This document shows, piece by piece, positions 1 to 5,023 of a stretch of DNA of 5,023 nucleotides; position 1 is the first letter of the stretch; each line of letters begins with the position of its first letter. This DNA is from an uncultured Planctomycetaceae bacterium. GTDB lineage: Bacteria; Planctomycetota; Planctomycetia; Pirellulales; Pirellulaceae. The translations under genes were made by a program, and so were the position numbers. Below the pieces are notes generated by a model. The model saw only the letters and a list, made by a program, of their open reading frames with translations. It was not told the DNA's origin and made no database searches. The stretch spans positions 1-5,023 of the forward strand of contig CALBTA010000604.1 in NCBI GenBank assembly GCA_937967755.1, written 5' to 3'.

Positions 1-824
1 AACTCGTTGATCTTCATGAACATACTGGTGATGGTTCCCCAGTTGTTCCAGAACATGTGCGCTGCAACCGCGATGTAGCCGTCTTCGCTGAGCGGGTACC
101 GATTCAAGAGCCCATTAACCACCGCCTCTTTCGATTGAAAGCCGCGCCGGTCGGTGGATCGCATGTAGGCGTAGGCATCCAGCAGGTCCATCCGCCAACT
201 GCGATCGACATGACCGCCGGTCGCCGGATAACGCCGGGAGACCTCGTCGAACAGATCTTCCAGTTGTTCCTGCGTCCAGTTGCGATCGGGCGTGACGCAT
301 TCCACCGCATAGCCGCGGGCGAGGACGCGAATCCATTGCGAACGGGTCAGCGCCCGCACCATGACCGGGTACTCCGGCGCGGTGCTGGCGGCGATGCGGT
401 CTTTCGTGGTGAAGCGCGTGACCAGGGCGGTCGCTTCGTTGGAACCGGTCGCGCCTGGGTTCAAATCAAAGTCGAATGACAGATGTTGGTAGTAGGCGGG
501 GGCACCGTTTTGCTCGTCCCGCCCCAGCGGGCTGTAGTCGTCGCTGGAAGGTTGCAAAACCTGGCCGACGAACAGGCTTTTACCAACCTGCGAAGGCCCA
601 TAAACGGCCGCGGCGACCGGAACCTTCGCCGAACTGTAGAGGTTCGATGCCAACCGCCGGAGCCGGGTCAGTTCGAACTCGTCACTTTCTTGAATCGGCG
701 CAAGGTCTTTGCCCTGGCGGTCTTGATTGAACTCGGCCACCCAATTGGCGAGATCGGTGGCCAGGTTTTCAGTCCGCTCGGCTTTACGAATTATTTCGCG
801 ATCGCGATCGTCAGGAAATCCCAC
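1..824 (-). CDS. srfC: SrfC-like P-loop NTPase ('putative virulence factor' family), N-terminal 274 residues, 3' end outside window
   Basis: The minus-strand frame is open from a stop complement at 879-881 to the left edge, so the gene is cut at its C-terminal side. I start it at GTG 824 because GAAGG lies 5 bases upstream and no better start exists; codons further upstream run into the inverted repeat. Residues 76-83 are a Walker A motif, GPSQVGKS, preceded by a hydrophobic strand (VPVAAAVY). Residues 121-138 read LNPGATGSNEATALVTRF, then positively charged residues. From memory, enterobacterial SrfC has GPSQAGKS followed by an INP..G..ESTGLVTRF block at similar spacing, which is why I assign the family. 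Such proteins are usually several hundred residues long, so perhaps a third is visible. No signal peptide or membrane segment is seen, so it should be cytoplasmic. It probably shares a transcript with the membrane-protein gene upstream. Nucleotide hydrolysis is predicted from the P-loop; the biological role is unknown. A generic dynamin-like or AAA-type NTPase is the alternative. Confidence 0.8.
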   Translation of the reverse strand, partial: MGFPDDRDREIIRKAERTENLATDLANWVAEFNQDRQGKDLAPIQESDEFELTRLRRLASNLYSSAKVPVAAAVYGPSQVGKSLFVGQVLQPSSDDYSPLGRDEQNGAPAYYQHLSFDFDLNPGATGSNEATALVTRFTTKDRIAASTAPEYPVMVRALTRSQWIRVLARGYAVECVTPDRNWTQEQLEDLFDEVSRRYPATGGHVDRSWRMDLLDAYAYMRSTDRRGFQSKEAVVNGLLNRYPLSEDGYIAVAAHMFWNNWGTITSMFMKINE

Positions 825-829
825 AATTA

Positions 830-834
830 CCTTC
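830..834 (-). promoter_or_regulatory. Ribosome binding site deciding the GTG start of the SrfC-like gene
   Basis: On the minus strand GAAGG lies 5 bases before GTG (822-824). No in-frame ATG occurs between this point and the Walker A motif, and the reading frame upstream passes through the inverted repeat, so this site fixes the probable start. Confidence 0.6.
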
Positions 835-850
835 AGTTCGTTGCTTCGTG

Positions 851-938
851 TAGCCGGGGGCCAACGGCCCGCGACGTGTTACTTCAAATGAAATTCCATT
901 TCAAAAAATTCACTGCGCGGGCCGTTGGCCCCCGGCTA
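851..938. repeat. Perfect 23-bp inverted repeat, REP-like intergenic element
   Basis: Arms at 851-873 and 916-938 are exact reverse complements over 23 bases, separated by 42 AT-richer bases. Each arm also contains its own small hairpin: in the left arm GGGCC (858-862), loop AAC, GGCCC (866-870). Inside the loop a second small palindrome occurs, TGAAAT (889-894) against ATTTCA (898-903). The element fills almost the whole gap between the stop of the 890-residue gene (943) and the ribosome binding site of the next gene. In the minus-strand RNA it would form a very strong stem, but no U tract follows it, so it is not a canonical intrinsic terminator. It resembles paired REP/BIME elements and may act on mRNA stability or partial attenuation. 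Whether it is multicopy in the genome cannot be seen here. Confidence 0.8.
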
Positions 939-942
939 TCAA

Positions 943-3615
943 TCACATCCCGTTCTCCGTCAGCGTGAATCGCAATTGATAGCGATCGACCGCGTCGGCG
1001 ATCTTGCGTTCAATGAACAGTTCGTAGCGGTCGCTGGCGTTGCGCGGAATTTTGGCGGTGGTAACAGTTGTTAGCGGCGTGGGGCCTAAGTCTTGCCAAT
1101 CGGTCAACGGCTCGCCCGCGGCGTCGGTGATTCGGTACTGCGCTTCTTCGCGAAGATCCAAGTCCAACGACGCGTTGAAATCGCCGGCAGTGACGTTATC
1201 GGTGCTGACGCCCAACAGGCGAACCTCTTGCACGACGCCGACACTGGTCACGCCTAGTTTGACCAACCCGCCCGCCCCGTCCAACCCGCGGTAGCCGATG
1301 CGGTGGCCGTATTGAATCGGGTGCGTGTTGAAATACTCGACCAGTTCCGCCTGCGACATGCCGGTCAAGTCGCGGCCTTCGTGGCTGATGATTGTGTAGC
1401 CCTTCCGCAAGCCCGAGGCGGAAAGCAGTTCGCTGTTGCTGACGCCATCGCCGATCAGCACGCCGTTGTCGCCGTACACAATCGCCCCCTGTGTGGCGAC
1501 GCCGGTATCCAGCAGCACCGTCCGGCCGCCCACCACGCGAACCGGCGGGTGGACCAGGAATTCATCGCCTCCCAGTTCCACAATGGAAGTCGAAACCAGC
1601 GGGCTGCTAACGACGCTGACCAGGGCTTCGGCTTGAATTTCTTCGTTGGTGCCAAGCTGCGCGATCAAGGGCCACGGATCGCTAGTGGGTGTGATGCCGA
1701 AGAGGGCCAGGCTGCCGCGGTCGAGTTCGGCGTACTCCAGCGGCGGTTGCTTGACCCAGGTGATGCGGTCGGGCGCGACGTCGATTTCCGCGCCCGATTT
1801 ATCCCGGGCGTACACCCGCACCGGCGAGGCGACGCCGCTGACCAGCGTGATGGTCGGCGGATCGAAATGCAGCGTGACGATGTTCGACGCGGCCACGGTG
1901 ACGTTGACGGTTTCCGATTTTCCACCTTGGGTCAGCGTCACGGTCGCTTTGCCCGCGGCGCGGCCGGCAATTTCCCGCGGCCCGATGACCTCGACGATTT
2001 CGGGTTTGGAACTGACCGCTTCAATCGGATCGCTGCTGGCGGTGATCACGTCGAGATTCACGTACTCGTTGACATGCAGTTTGACATCGGTCGGCATCAC
2101 CGCGAACGTGCCGGCGGCCAATTCAGAATTGCCCACGGTGAAGGTCGTCTGCGCGGAAAGATCGTGAAGCGTCGCTTCCAACGTGCCTTCGCTTTTCGAC
2201 ACGCCGACGAGGTAATCCCCTTCGACTTTGGCGATATCGGCCGGCGTGACGTTCAGCTTCAACAACGAGGAACCGAGCAGCGAATACTTCGTACCTTGAG
2301 CGTCCAGCCCGAAGACATCGATCCGCCCGCTTTGCCCCATGCCGAACGATTTTGGTTCGACGGCCAGTTCGATTGATTTGTAGTCGACTTGTGTCACGAC
2401 CGCATTGGTCGCCGCGGTGAGCCACTCGTCCTTGTCGCTGGCCCGATACTGAACGTTGATCTTCGTCACCCCTTCGGTCGCCCCTTCCAACTTGCCGTGA
2501 TGGGCGAAGACCACTTCGGGCTTCTCGACGTTCCACTGGGCCAATTCGCTGAGGTCGACCGGATCGAGGTTGTCTTTCTTGTCGTAGGTTCCGATCAGTT
2601 TCAATTGCTTCGTCGATCCGACCGCCAACTTCACCTCGCCTGCGGGTTCCAACTTGATGCTGGCCGGTTGCAGCGGCTGGCCGACGCTGGCCGTGGCGTC
2701 GCTGGACAAATCCTTAAACCGAAAGGTGACGAACGTATTGCCCGGCGCACGGGCCTTCGCCAGTGCCCCGTGCGGTTCGAAACGGACGATCCGTTTGTCG
2801 TGCGATTGCGGCACAACCTTCGCGGTCACGTCGTCGTTCCAGAAGATGTAACGTTTGTGTTCGACTTTGTATTGCACACGGCTGCCGGGCGGGCCTGACC
2901 AGTCATCGGGCGTGACGACCAGCCGCGGCTGATTCATCGCCAGCGCCAACAGGAACGCCGCTCCCCCTAATAGCAACAGCAACAACAGTGCCAGTTGGGC
3001 GACGCGCATCCACAACGGCGGTGGCGGGTTCTTTCCGCGCGTGGCGGACGAAGCACAGACCGGGCAGCGGGCCTTTTGCTTGGGCCGCCGGGCGTAGAGG
3101 GCTTCGCACTCCGGACTGCCGCAGATGATGCTGCGGGCCGGTTCCACGTCGGTTCGCTGATAACCCCACACCCAAATCAACCGCCAAGGTTCGCTTCCCT
3201 GGCGGTATTTGAAAAAGTGGCAGTGAAAATCGCTGGCGTCGTAGTCGGCGGTCAGGTCGCCAAACTTCTTCCGCATGATCCGGTGGATCAATTGCTCGTT
3301 GGCGGTTTCCGGCTTCGCCCGGCGCAGCTTTTGGTCGATCTCTTCCAACTGCGGTTGCAGCGGGCCGAGCAAATCGGCCTTGGTGCAGGGCGTGCAGTGA
3401 ACGTTTTCCAACCGGCCACGGGCTTCCTCGCGAACGAAGAAGTGGACGTCTTGCCCCATCCATTCCGGCTCGGCTGCGAAATCGCCTAGCCAGCGGCGCA
3501 GGATGGAATAGTTGGCGTTGTTGCGGTCCAACATCGCCAGGCCCGGCTCGGTCGCCGTTGGCTTGAAATCCCGAGCCCCATCGGACAGATCCACCTTAAA
3601 GAGACGATTCGACAT
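943..3615 (-). CDS. Single-pass membrane protein: cytoplasmic zinc-ribbon region, Ig-like (BIG2-type) domains, PDZ-like domain (890 aa)
   Basis: Start ATG 3615 has AGGG 7 bases upstream (3623-3626). Residues 1-200 are hydrophilic with possible metal ligands: C74-x2-C77, then C165-x4-C170 and C184-x2-C187, the last two pairs resembling a zinc ribbon. A basic, proline-rich stretch (about 177-204) precedes one leucine-rich membrane helix at about 205-227, so the N-terminus should be cytoplasmic and the remainder outside the inner membrane. Residues 230-670 look like consecutive beta-sandwich domains. The clearest is about 506-574, with the BIG2-like order V-x-L...N-x-D, 'SSKPEIVEV', 'IAGRAAGKATVTLT'. 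Residues about 715-795 resemble a PDZ domain (GLRKGYTIISHEGRDLTGMS, then a helix and GHRIGYRG). Residues 796-890 are another beta-rich region. I do not recognise a named family. It precedes the SrfC-like gene on the same strand with a 118-base gap and probably shares its promoter, suggesting a membrane partner for that NTPase. Long open frames on the opposite strand are antisense shadows. Confidence 0.88.
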   Translation of the reverse strand: MSNRLFKVDLSDGARDFKPTATEPGLAMLDRNNANYSILRRWLGDFAAEPEWMGQDVHFFVREEARGRLENVHCTPCTKADLLGPLQPQLEEIDQKLRRAKPETANEQLIHRIMRKKFGDLTADYDASDFHCHFFKYRQGSEPWRLIWVWGYQRTDVEPARSIICGSPECEALYARRPKQKARCPVCASSATRGKNPPPPLWMRVAQLALLLLLLLGGAAFLLALAMNQPRLVVTPDDWSGPPGSRVQYKVEHKRYIFWNDDVTAKVVPQSHDKRIVRFEPHGALAKARAPGNTFVTFRFKDLSSDATASVGQPLQPASIKLEPAGEVKLAVGSTKQLKLIGTYDKKDNLDPVDLSELAQWNVEKPEVVFAHHGKLEGATEGVTKINVQYRASDKDEWLTAATNAVVTQVDYKSIELAVEPKSFGMGQSGRIDVFGLDAQGTKYSLLGSSLLKLNVTPADIAKVEGDYLVGVSKSEGTLEATLHDLSAQTTFTVGNSELAAGTFAVMPTDVKLHVNEYVNLDVITASSDPIEAVSSKPEIVEVIGPREIAGRAAGKATVTLTQGGKSETVNVTVAASNIVTLHFDPPTITLVSGVASPVRVYARDKSGAEIDVAPDRITWVKQPPLEYAELDRGSLALFGITPTSDPWPLIAQLGTNEEIQAEALVSVVSSPLVSTSIVELGGDEFLVHPPVRVVGGRTVLLDTGVATQGAIVYGDNGVLIGDGVSNSELLSASGLRKGYTIISHEGRDLTGMSQAELVEYFNTHPIQYGHRIGYRGLDGAGGLVKLGVTSVGVVQEVRLLGVSTDNVTAGDFNASLDLDLREEAQYRITDAAGEPLTDWQDLGPTPLTTVTTAKIPRNASDRYELFIERKIADAVDRYQLRFTLTENGM

Positions 3616-3622
3616 GCTTTAG

Positions 3623-3626
3623 CCCT
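3623..3626 (-). promoter_or_regulatory. Ribosome binding site of the 890-residue membrane protein gene
   Basis: AGGG on the minus strand sits 7 bases before ATG 3613-3615. A second in-frame start is not needed, since the first residues are followed directly by a conserved-looking hydrophilic domain. Confidence 0.5.
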
Positions 3627-3661
3627 GTCACATGCGGCCCCCAAAGCGAGGCCAAACCCCC

Positions 3662-3690
3662 ATTGTAGAAGCGGCCAACCCAAGCCGCAA
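3662..3690 (-). promoter_or_regulatory. Sigma-70-like promoter for the leftward membrane protein / SrfC-like unit
   Basis: On the minus strand a -35 box TTGCGG (3685-3690) and a -10 box TACAAT (3662-3667) are separated by exactly 17 bases. Transcription would start near 3655, giving a leader of about 40 bases before ATG 3615. A GCGGC/GCCGC inverted repeat (3671-3675 and 3684-3688) lies across the spacer and the edge of the -35 box. No other promoter-like sequence is obvious between this gene and the SrfC-like gene, so both are probably transcribed from here. Confidence 0.5.
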
Positions 3691-3695
3691 GTTGC

Positions 3696-3710
3696 GACAG
3701 GGCAAGCCCT
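3696..3710. repeat. Short palindrome upstream of the leftward promoter
   Basis: AGGGC-AA-GCCCT (3699-3710) is a 5-bp palindrome with a 2-base centre. The overlapping GACAGGGC (3696-3703) is also an exact reverse complement of GCCCTGTC at 3622-3629, so the two sites bracket the leftward promoter. This may be an operator pair, a small dispersed repeat, or chance; nothing else in the sequence decides between them. Confidence 0.35.
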
Positions 3711-4161
3711 TACGTGCCTTGGAATAGAGCGAACTGGATTGCCAAAAGTACTCGCCGGACTGGGTTGGAAGATTTGGAACAGGAGGTAACGGAGAGAACG
3801 GAGATGGGCTTAAGTTATCAATGCCAAGTTGGGCAAACAGAGGCGAGGAAGGCGACTCCGTCGGTCGGCTCTCGTTTCGCCTTCAATGCTGGTTGTCATC
3901 TTCGGCGGCGGAATTTTCTTGCTGAAGGGTGGCAGGCGAGATGCGAAGTAGACAGACTTGTCGGCCATCGATTCGTGGCAGCAGATCGCTTCGAAAACCG
4001 CCCTTGCCGAATCCACGTTATACAGCGTGCCCTTGGTACCAGGTACGCTGGAGGTGCGTGGATCAACTTCGATCGCCATTCGCAGGCTGCGGGAGGCGCT
4101 TTTGAAGGTGGCTTCGCCGATTGGAATACCTATGGAACGAAAAATTGAAATTGGTTGGCGA
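3711..4161. other. Intergenic stretch without a convincing gene; possible decayed coding remnant around 3915-4190
   Basis: Open frames occur on both strands (plus 3714-4148 and 3958-4188; minus 3810-4079, extendable without a start to 4193). The minus frame at about 3915-4135 (containing SRSLRMAIEVDPRT and KGTLYNVDSARAVFEAI) and the plus frame at 3958-4188 (containing AIRRLREALLKVASPIGIP) share the same GC-rich wobble positions, so at most one can be real. Neither has a ribosome binding site: the minus frame meets its first ATG only at 4077-4079, and the plus frame begins at TTG with no Shine-Dalgarno. I recognise neither product. The most likely reading is a remnant of an inactivated gene, plus dispersed repeat material at the left end. 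Confidence 0.4.
3771..3806. repeat. Dispersed-repeat-like purine-rich stretch with tandem AACGGAGA units
   Basis: The octamer AACGGAGA occurs at 3788-3795 and again at 3797-3804, following ACAGGAGGT. Read on the minus strand in one frame it gives ISVLSVTSCSKSSNP. From memory, this 'SVLSVTSC' type of translation is common in spurious small ORFs from planctomycetes and other environmental bacteria, and comes from an abundant intergenic repeat. Only one copy lies in this window, so the dispersed nature is recall and not shown here. Confidence 0.4.
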
Positions 4162-4191
4162 TTGATTTTTCCTGGTGATTCACGGTAAAAT
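4162..4191 (+). promoter_or_regulatory. Candidate promoter for the prepilin-like gene
   Basis: TTGATT (4162-4167) and TAAAAT (4186-4191) are spaced by 18 bases in a locally AT-rich stretch. A second possible -10, TATACT (4195-4200), lies just downstream but has no good -35 at the right distance. The leader would be about 55-60 bases. The position, ahead of a gene with a strong ribosome binding site, supports a promoter in this area; the exact boxes are uncertain. Confidence 0.35.
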
Positions 4192-4247
4192 CGCTATACT
4201 GAAAGAGAGTCCTCTTCTGCGTTTCGCCACTTTCAAACAGCCCATTC

Positions 4248-4253
4248 GGGAGG
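4248..4253 (+). promoter_or_regulatory. Ribosome binding site of the prepilin-like gene
   Basis: GGGAGG lies 6 bases before ATG 4260. The alternative GTG at 4257, directly preceding the ATG in the same frame, would be only 3 bases away, so ATG 4260 is the better start. Confidence 0.65.
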
Positions 4254-4259
4254 TCGGTG

Positions 4260-5018
4260 ATGATTCACGCTGTTACTCGTCGCGCGTTCACCTTGGTTGA
4301 ACTGCTGGTCGTCATCACGATCATTGGAATCCTGATGGCGCTGCTATTGCCCGCGGTGCAGATGGCCCGATCTTCGGCGCGGAACACGCAGTGCGCGAAC
4401 AATCAAAAGAACCTGGGCATCGCTTTGGCCCACTATGTCTCGAAGCACAAGCGTGCTCCGTCGGCGGTGACGATGATCGGCGGAATGGGTGAGTACCTGG
4501 AAGGTCAGGCATCAATGAACCAATGCCCGGATGTCGAGAATTCCGGCGATACATCCTACGGGGCGAACCTTTGCCTCGACCGGGTGCTGGAAGAGCCGGG
4601 TAAGATTGTTCTCTCCGACGCGGCTGAAAGCGTGCTGCAATGGGAAGGGCTCGATCAGGCCGAATGGGACGCGGCGATCGCCCCTCGGCATTCGGGATTG
4701 ATGAACGTGTTGTTCTATGACGGCCGCGTGGAGAAGATTCGCCCCAATGAAGTGAACCCTTACGACGTTGCCTCAGGCGAAACCTTCCGCGACGAATTCT
4801 GGCGGCCGGATCGCGGTTGCAGCCAAATCTCCGGCAACTTGGACTGCAGCGGCGGCGGGCTGTTGGTGGAGTACCGCGCCGAAACAATCGGCTTCGATGG
4901 ACCGCCCGATATCATTCGTGTTGATCCTGGGCTGCACAGCACCTTTGGCGAACCTGGCGGCACCAACATTACTGACAGGCACAGTGGCATTCCATTTCAT
5001 GAAACGACGGAAGGCTGA
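4260..5018 (+). CDS. Type IV prepilin-like protein with H-X9-DG motif (252 aa)
   Basis: The N-terminus [19 protein letters not shown] is a class III (prepilin) signal: a short basic leader, predicted cleavage between A9 and F10, Glu at mature position 5 (E14), then a hydrophobic helix to about residue 33 ([11 protein letters not shown]). The following [17 protein letters not shown] matches the conserved segment of planctomycete DUF1559-type prepilin-like proteins. Residues 144-155 give H-X9-DG ([18 protein letters not shown]), a motif typical of that group. These proteins are expected to be processed by a prepilin peptidase and held in the inner membrane or assembled into pilus- or pseudopilus-like structures; the individual roles of the many planctomycete paralogues are unknown. 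Two oddities are alanine instead of glycine before the cleavage site, and a tail of about 97 residues after the DG, rich in Gly, Asp and Pro, with C187 and C196. It is divergent from the leftward unit and appears to have its own promoter. Confidence 0.9.
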   Translation: MIHAVTRRAFTLVELLVVITIIGILMALLLPAVQMARSSARNTQCANNQKNLGIALAHYVSKHKRAPSAVTMIGGMGEYLEGQASMNQCPDVENSGDTSYGANLCLDRVLEEPGKIVLSDAAESVLQWEGLDQAEWDAAIAPRHSGLMNVLFYDGRVEKIRPNEVNPYDVASGETFRDEFWRPDRGCSQISGNLDCSGGGLLVEYRAETIGFDGPPDIIRVDPGLHSTFGEPGGTNITDRHSGIPFHETTEG

Positions 5019-5023
5019 GCTGG
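4999..5023 (+). CDS. Possible start of a further gene, cut by the right edge
   Basis: ATG 4999 opens a frame MKRRKAEL that overlaps the last 20 bases of the prepilin-like gene and is still open at the window end. A short basic N-terminus would suit a membrane or secretion-associated protein translationally coupled to the gene before it. There is no clear ribosome binding site and only 8 codons are visible, so this is tentative. Confidence 0.2.

Noticed and set aside
797..810. GCGATCGC octamer within overlapping GATCGC repeats, similar to cyanobacterial HIP1
   Set aside because: It encodes Asp-Arg repeats at the start of the SrfC-like protein and occurs as a single cluster; chance and codon use explain it.
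851..938. Inverted repeat as a rho-independent terminator
   Set aside because: No T tract follows the stem on either strand, the loop is 42 bases, and a co-directional gene with a ribosome binding site follows directly.
57..968. Plus-strand open frames at 57-479 and 483-968
   Set aside because: They lie in codon register antisense to the SrfC-like frame, which has the P-loop motif and a ribosome binding site; the plus translations are Arg/Gly/His-rich in the manner of shadows, and 483-968 crosses the inverted repeat.
1303..2376. 357-codon plus-strand open frame, plus others at 1040-1294, 1646-2167, 2389-2898 and 2995-3489
   Set aside because: All are antisense to the 890-residue membrane protein, whose domain pattern is continuous. 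High GC at third positions explains long shadow frames.
2965..2992. Low-complexity AGCAACAGCAACAACAG tract
   Set aside because: It is the reverse complement of leucine codons in the membrane helix of the 890-residue protein, not a separate repeat element.
4257..4259. GTG immediately before ATG as the start of the prepilin-like gene
   Set aside because: It would leave only 3 bases to the GGGAGG site; ATG 4260 has normal spacing and the same frame.
4321..4887. 188-codon minus-strand open frame
   Set aside because: Antisense to the prepilin-like gene; its translation is Arg/Pro/Ser-rich with no recognisable motif.
1..5023. CRISPR arrays, tRNA, rRNA and insertion sequence ends
   Set aside because: No regularly spaced direct repeats, cloverleaf-like sequences, rRNA segments or transposase frames with terminal inverted repeats were seen.

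Overview
The window looks like chromosomal DNA from a planctomycete, most likely of the Pirellulales type. The main clue is the right-hand gene: a short type IV prepilin-like protein with an N-terminal [16 protein letters not shown] segment and an H-X9-DG motif, a combination that is greatly expanded in Planctomycetota. A membrane protein with bacterial Ig-like domains and a PDZ-like domain, high GC at third codon positions, and GC-rich hairpin repeats between genes also fit. The phylum assignment is inference, because no rRNA or other marker gene is present.

Layout, left to right. (1) Positions 1-824, minus strand: the first 274 codons of a P-loop NTPase gene that runs off the left edge. Its Walker A motif (GPSQVGKS) and the following LNPGATGSNEATALVTRF block match the SrfC / 'putative virulence factor' family as I remember it. 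The gene starts at a GTG behind a GAAGG ribosome binding site. (2) Positions 851-938: a perfect 23-bp inverted repeat in the gap between two co-directional genes, resembling a REP-type element. (3) Positions 943-3615, minus strand: an 890-residue single-pass membrane protein with a cytoplasmic zinc-ribbon region, one transmembrane helix, a series of Ig-like domains and a PDZ-like domain. (4) Positions 3616-4259: a 644-base divergent intergenic region. It holds a good sigma-70-like promoter for the leftward genes (TTGCGG-17-TACAAT), a dispersed-repeat-like stretch, a region with faint coding character on either strand but no usable gene, and a weaker candidate promoter for the rightward gene. 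(5) Positions 4260-5018, plus strand: the prepilin-like H-X9-DG protein. (6) An ATG at 4999 may begin a next overlapping gene that is cut off at the right edge.

The leftward genes appear to form one transcription unit, membrane protein first and NTPase second. My inference is that the membrane protein links an extracytoplasmic sensing or binding array to the cytoplasmic SrfC-like NTPase. In enterobacteria SrfC belongs to the srfABC cluster, so a SrfB-like gene just beyond the left edge is a testable prediction. The prepilin-like gene is divergently transcribed and shows no obvious functional link to the leftward pair.
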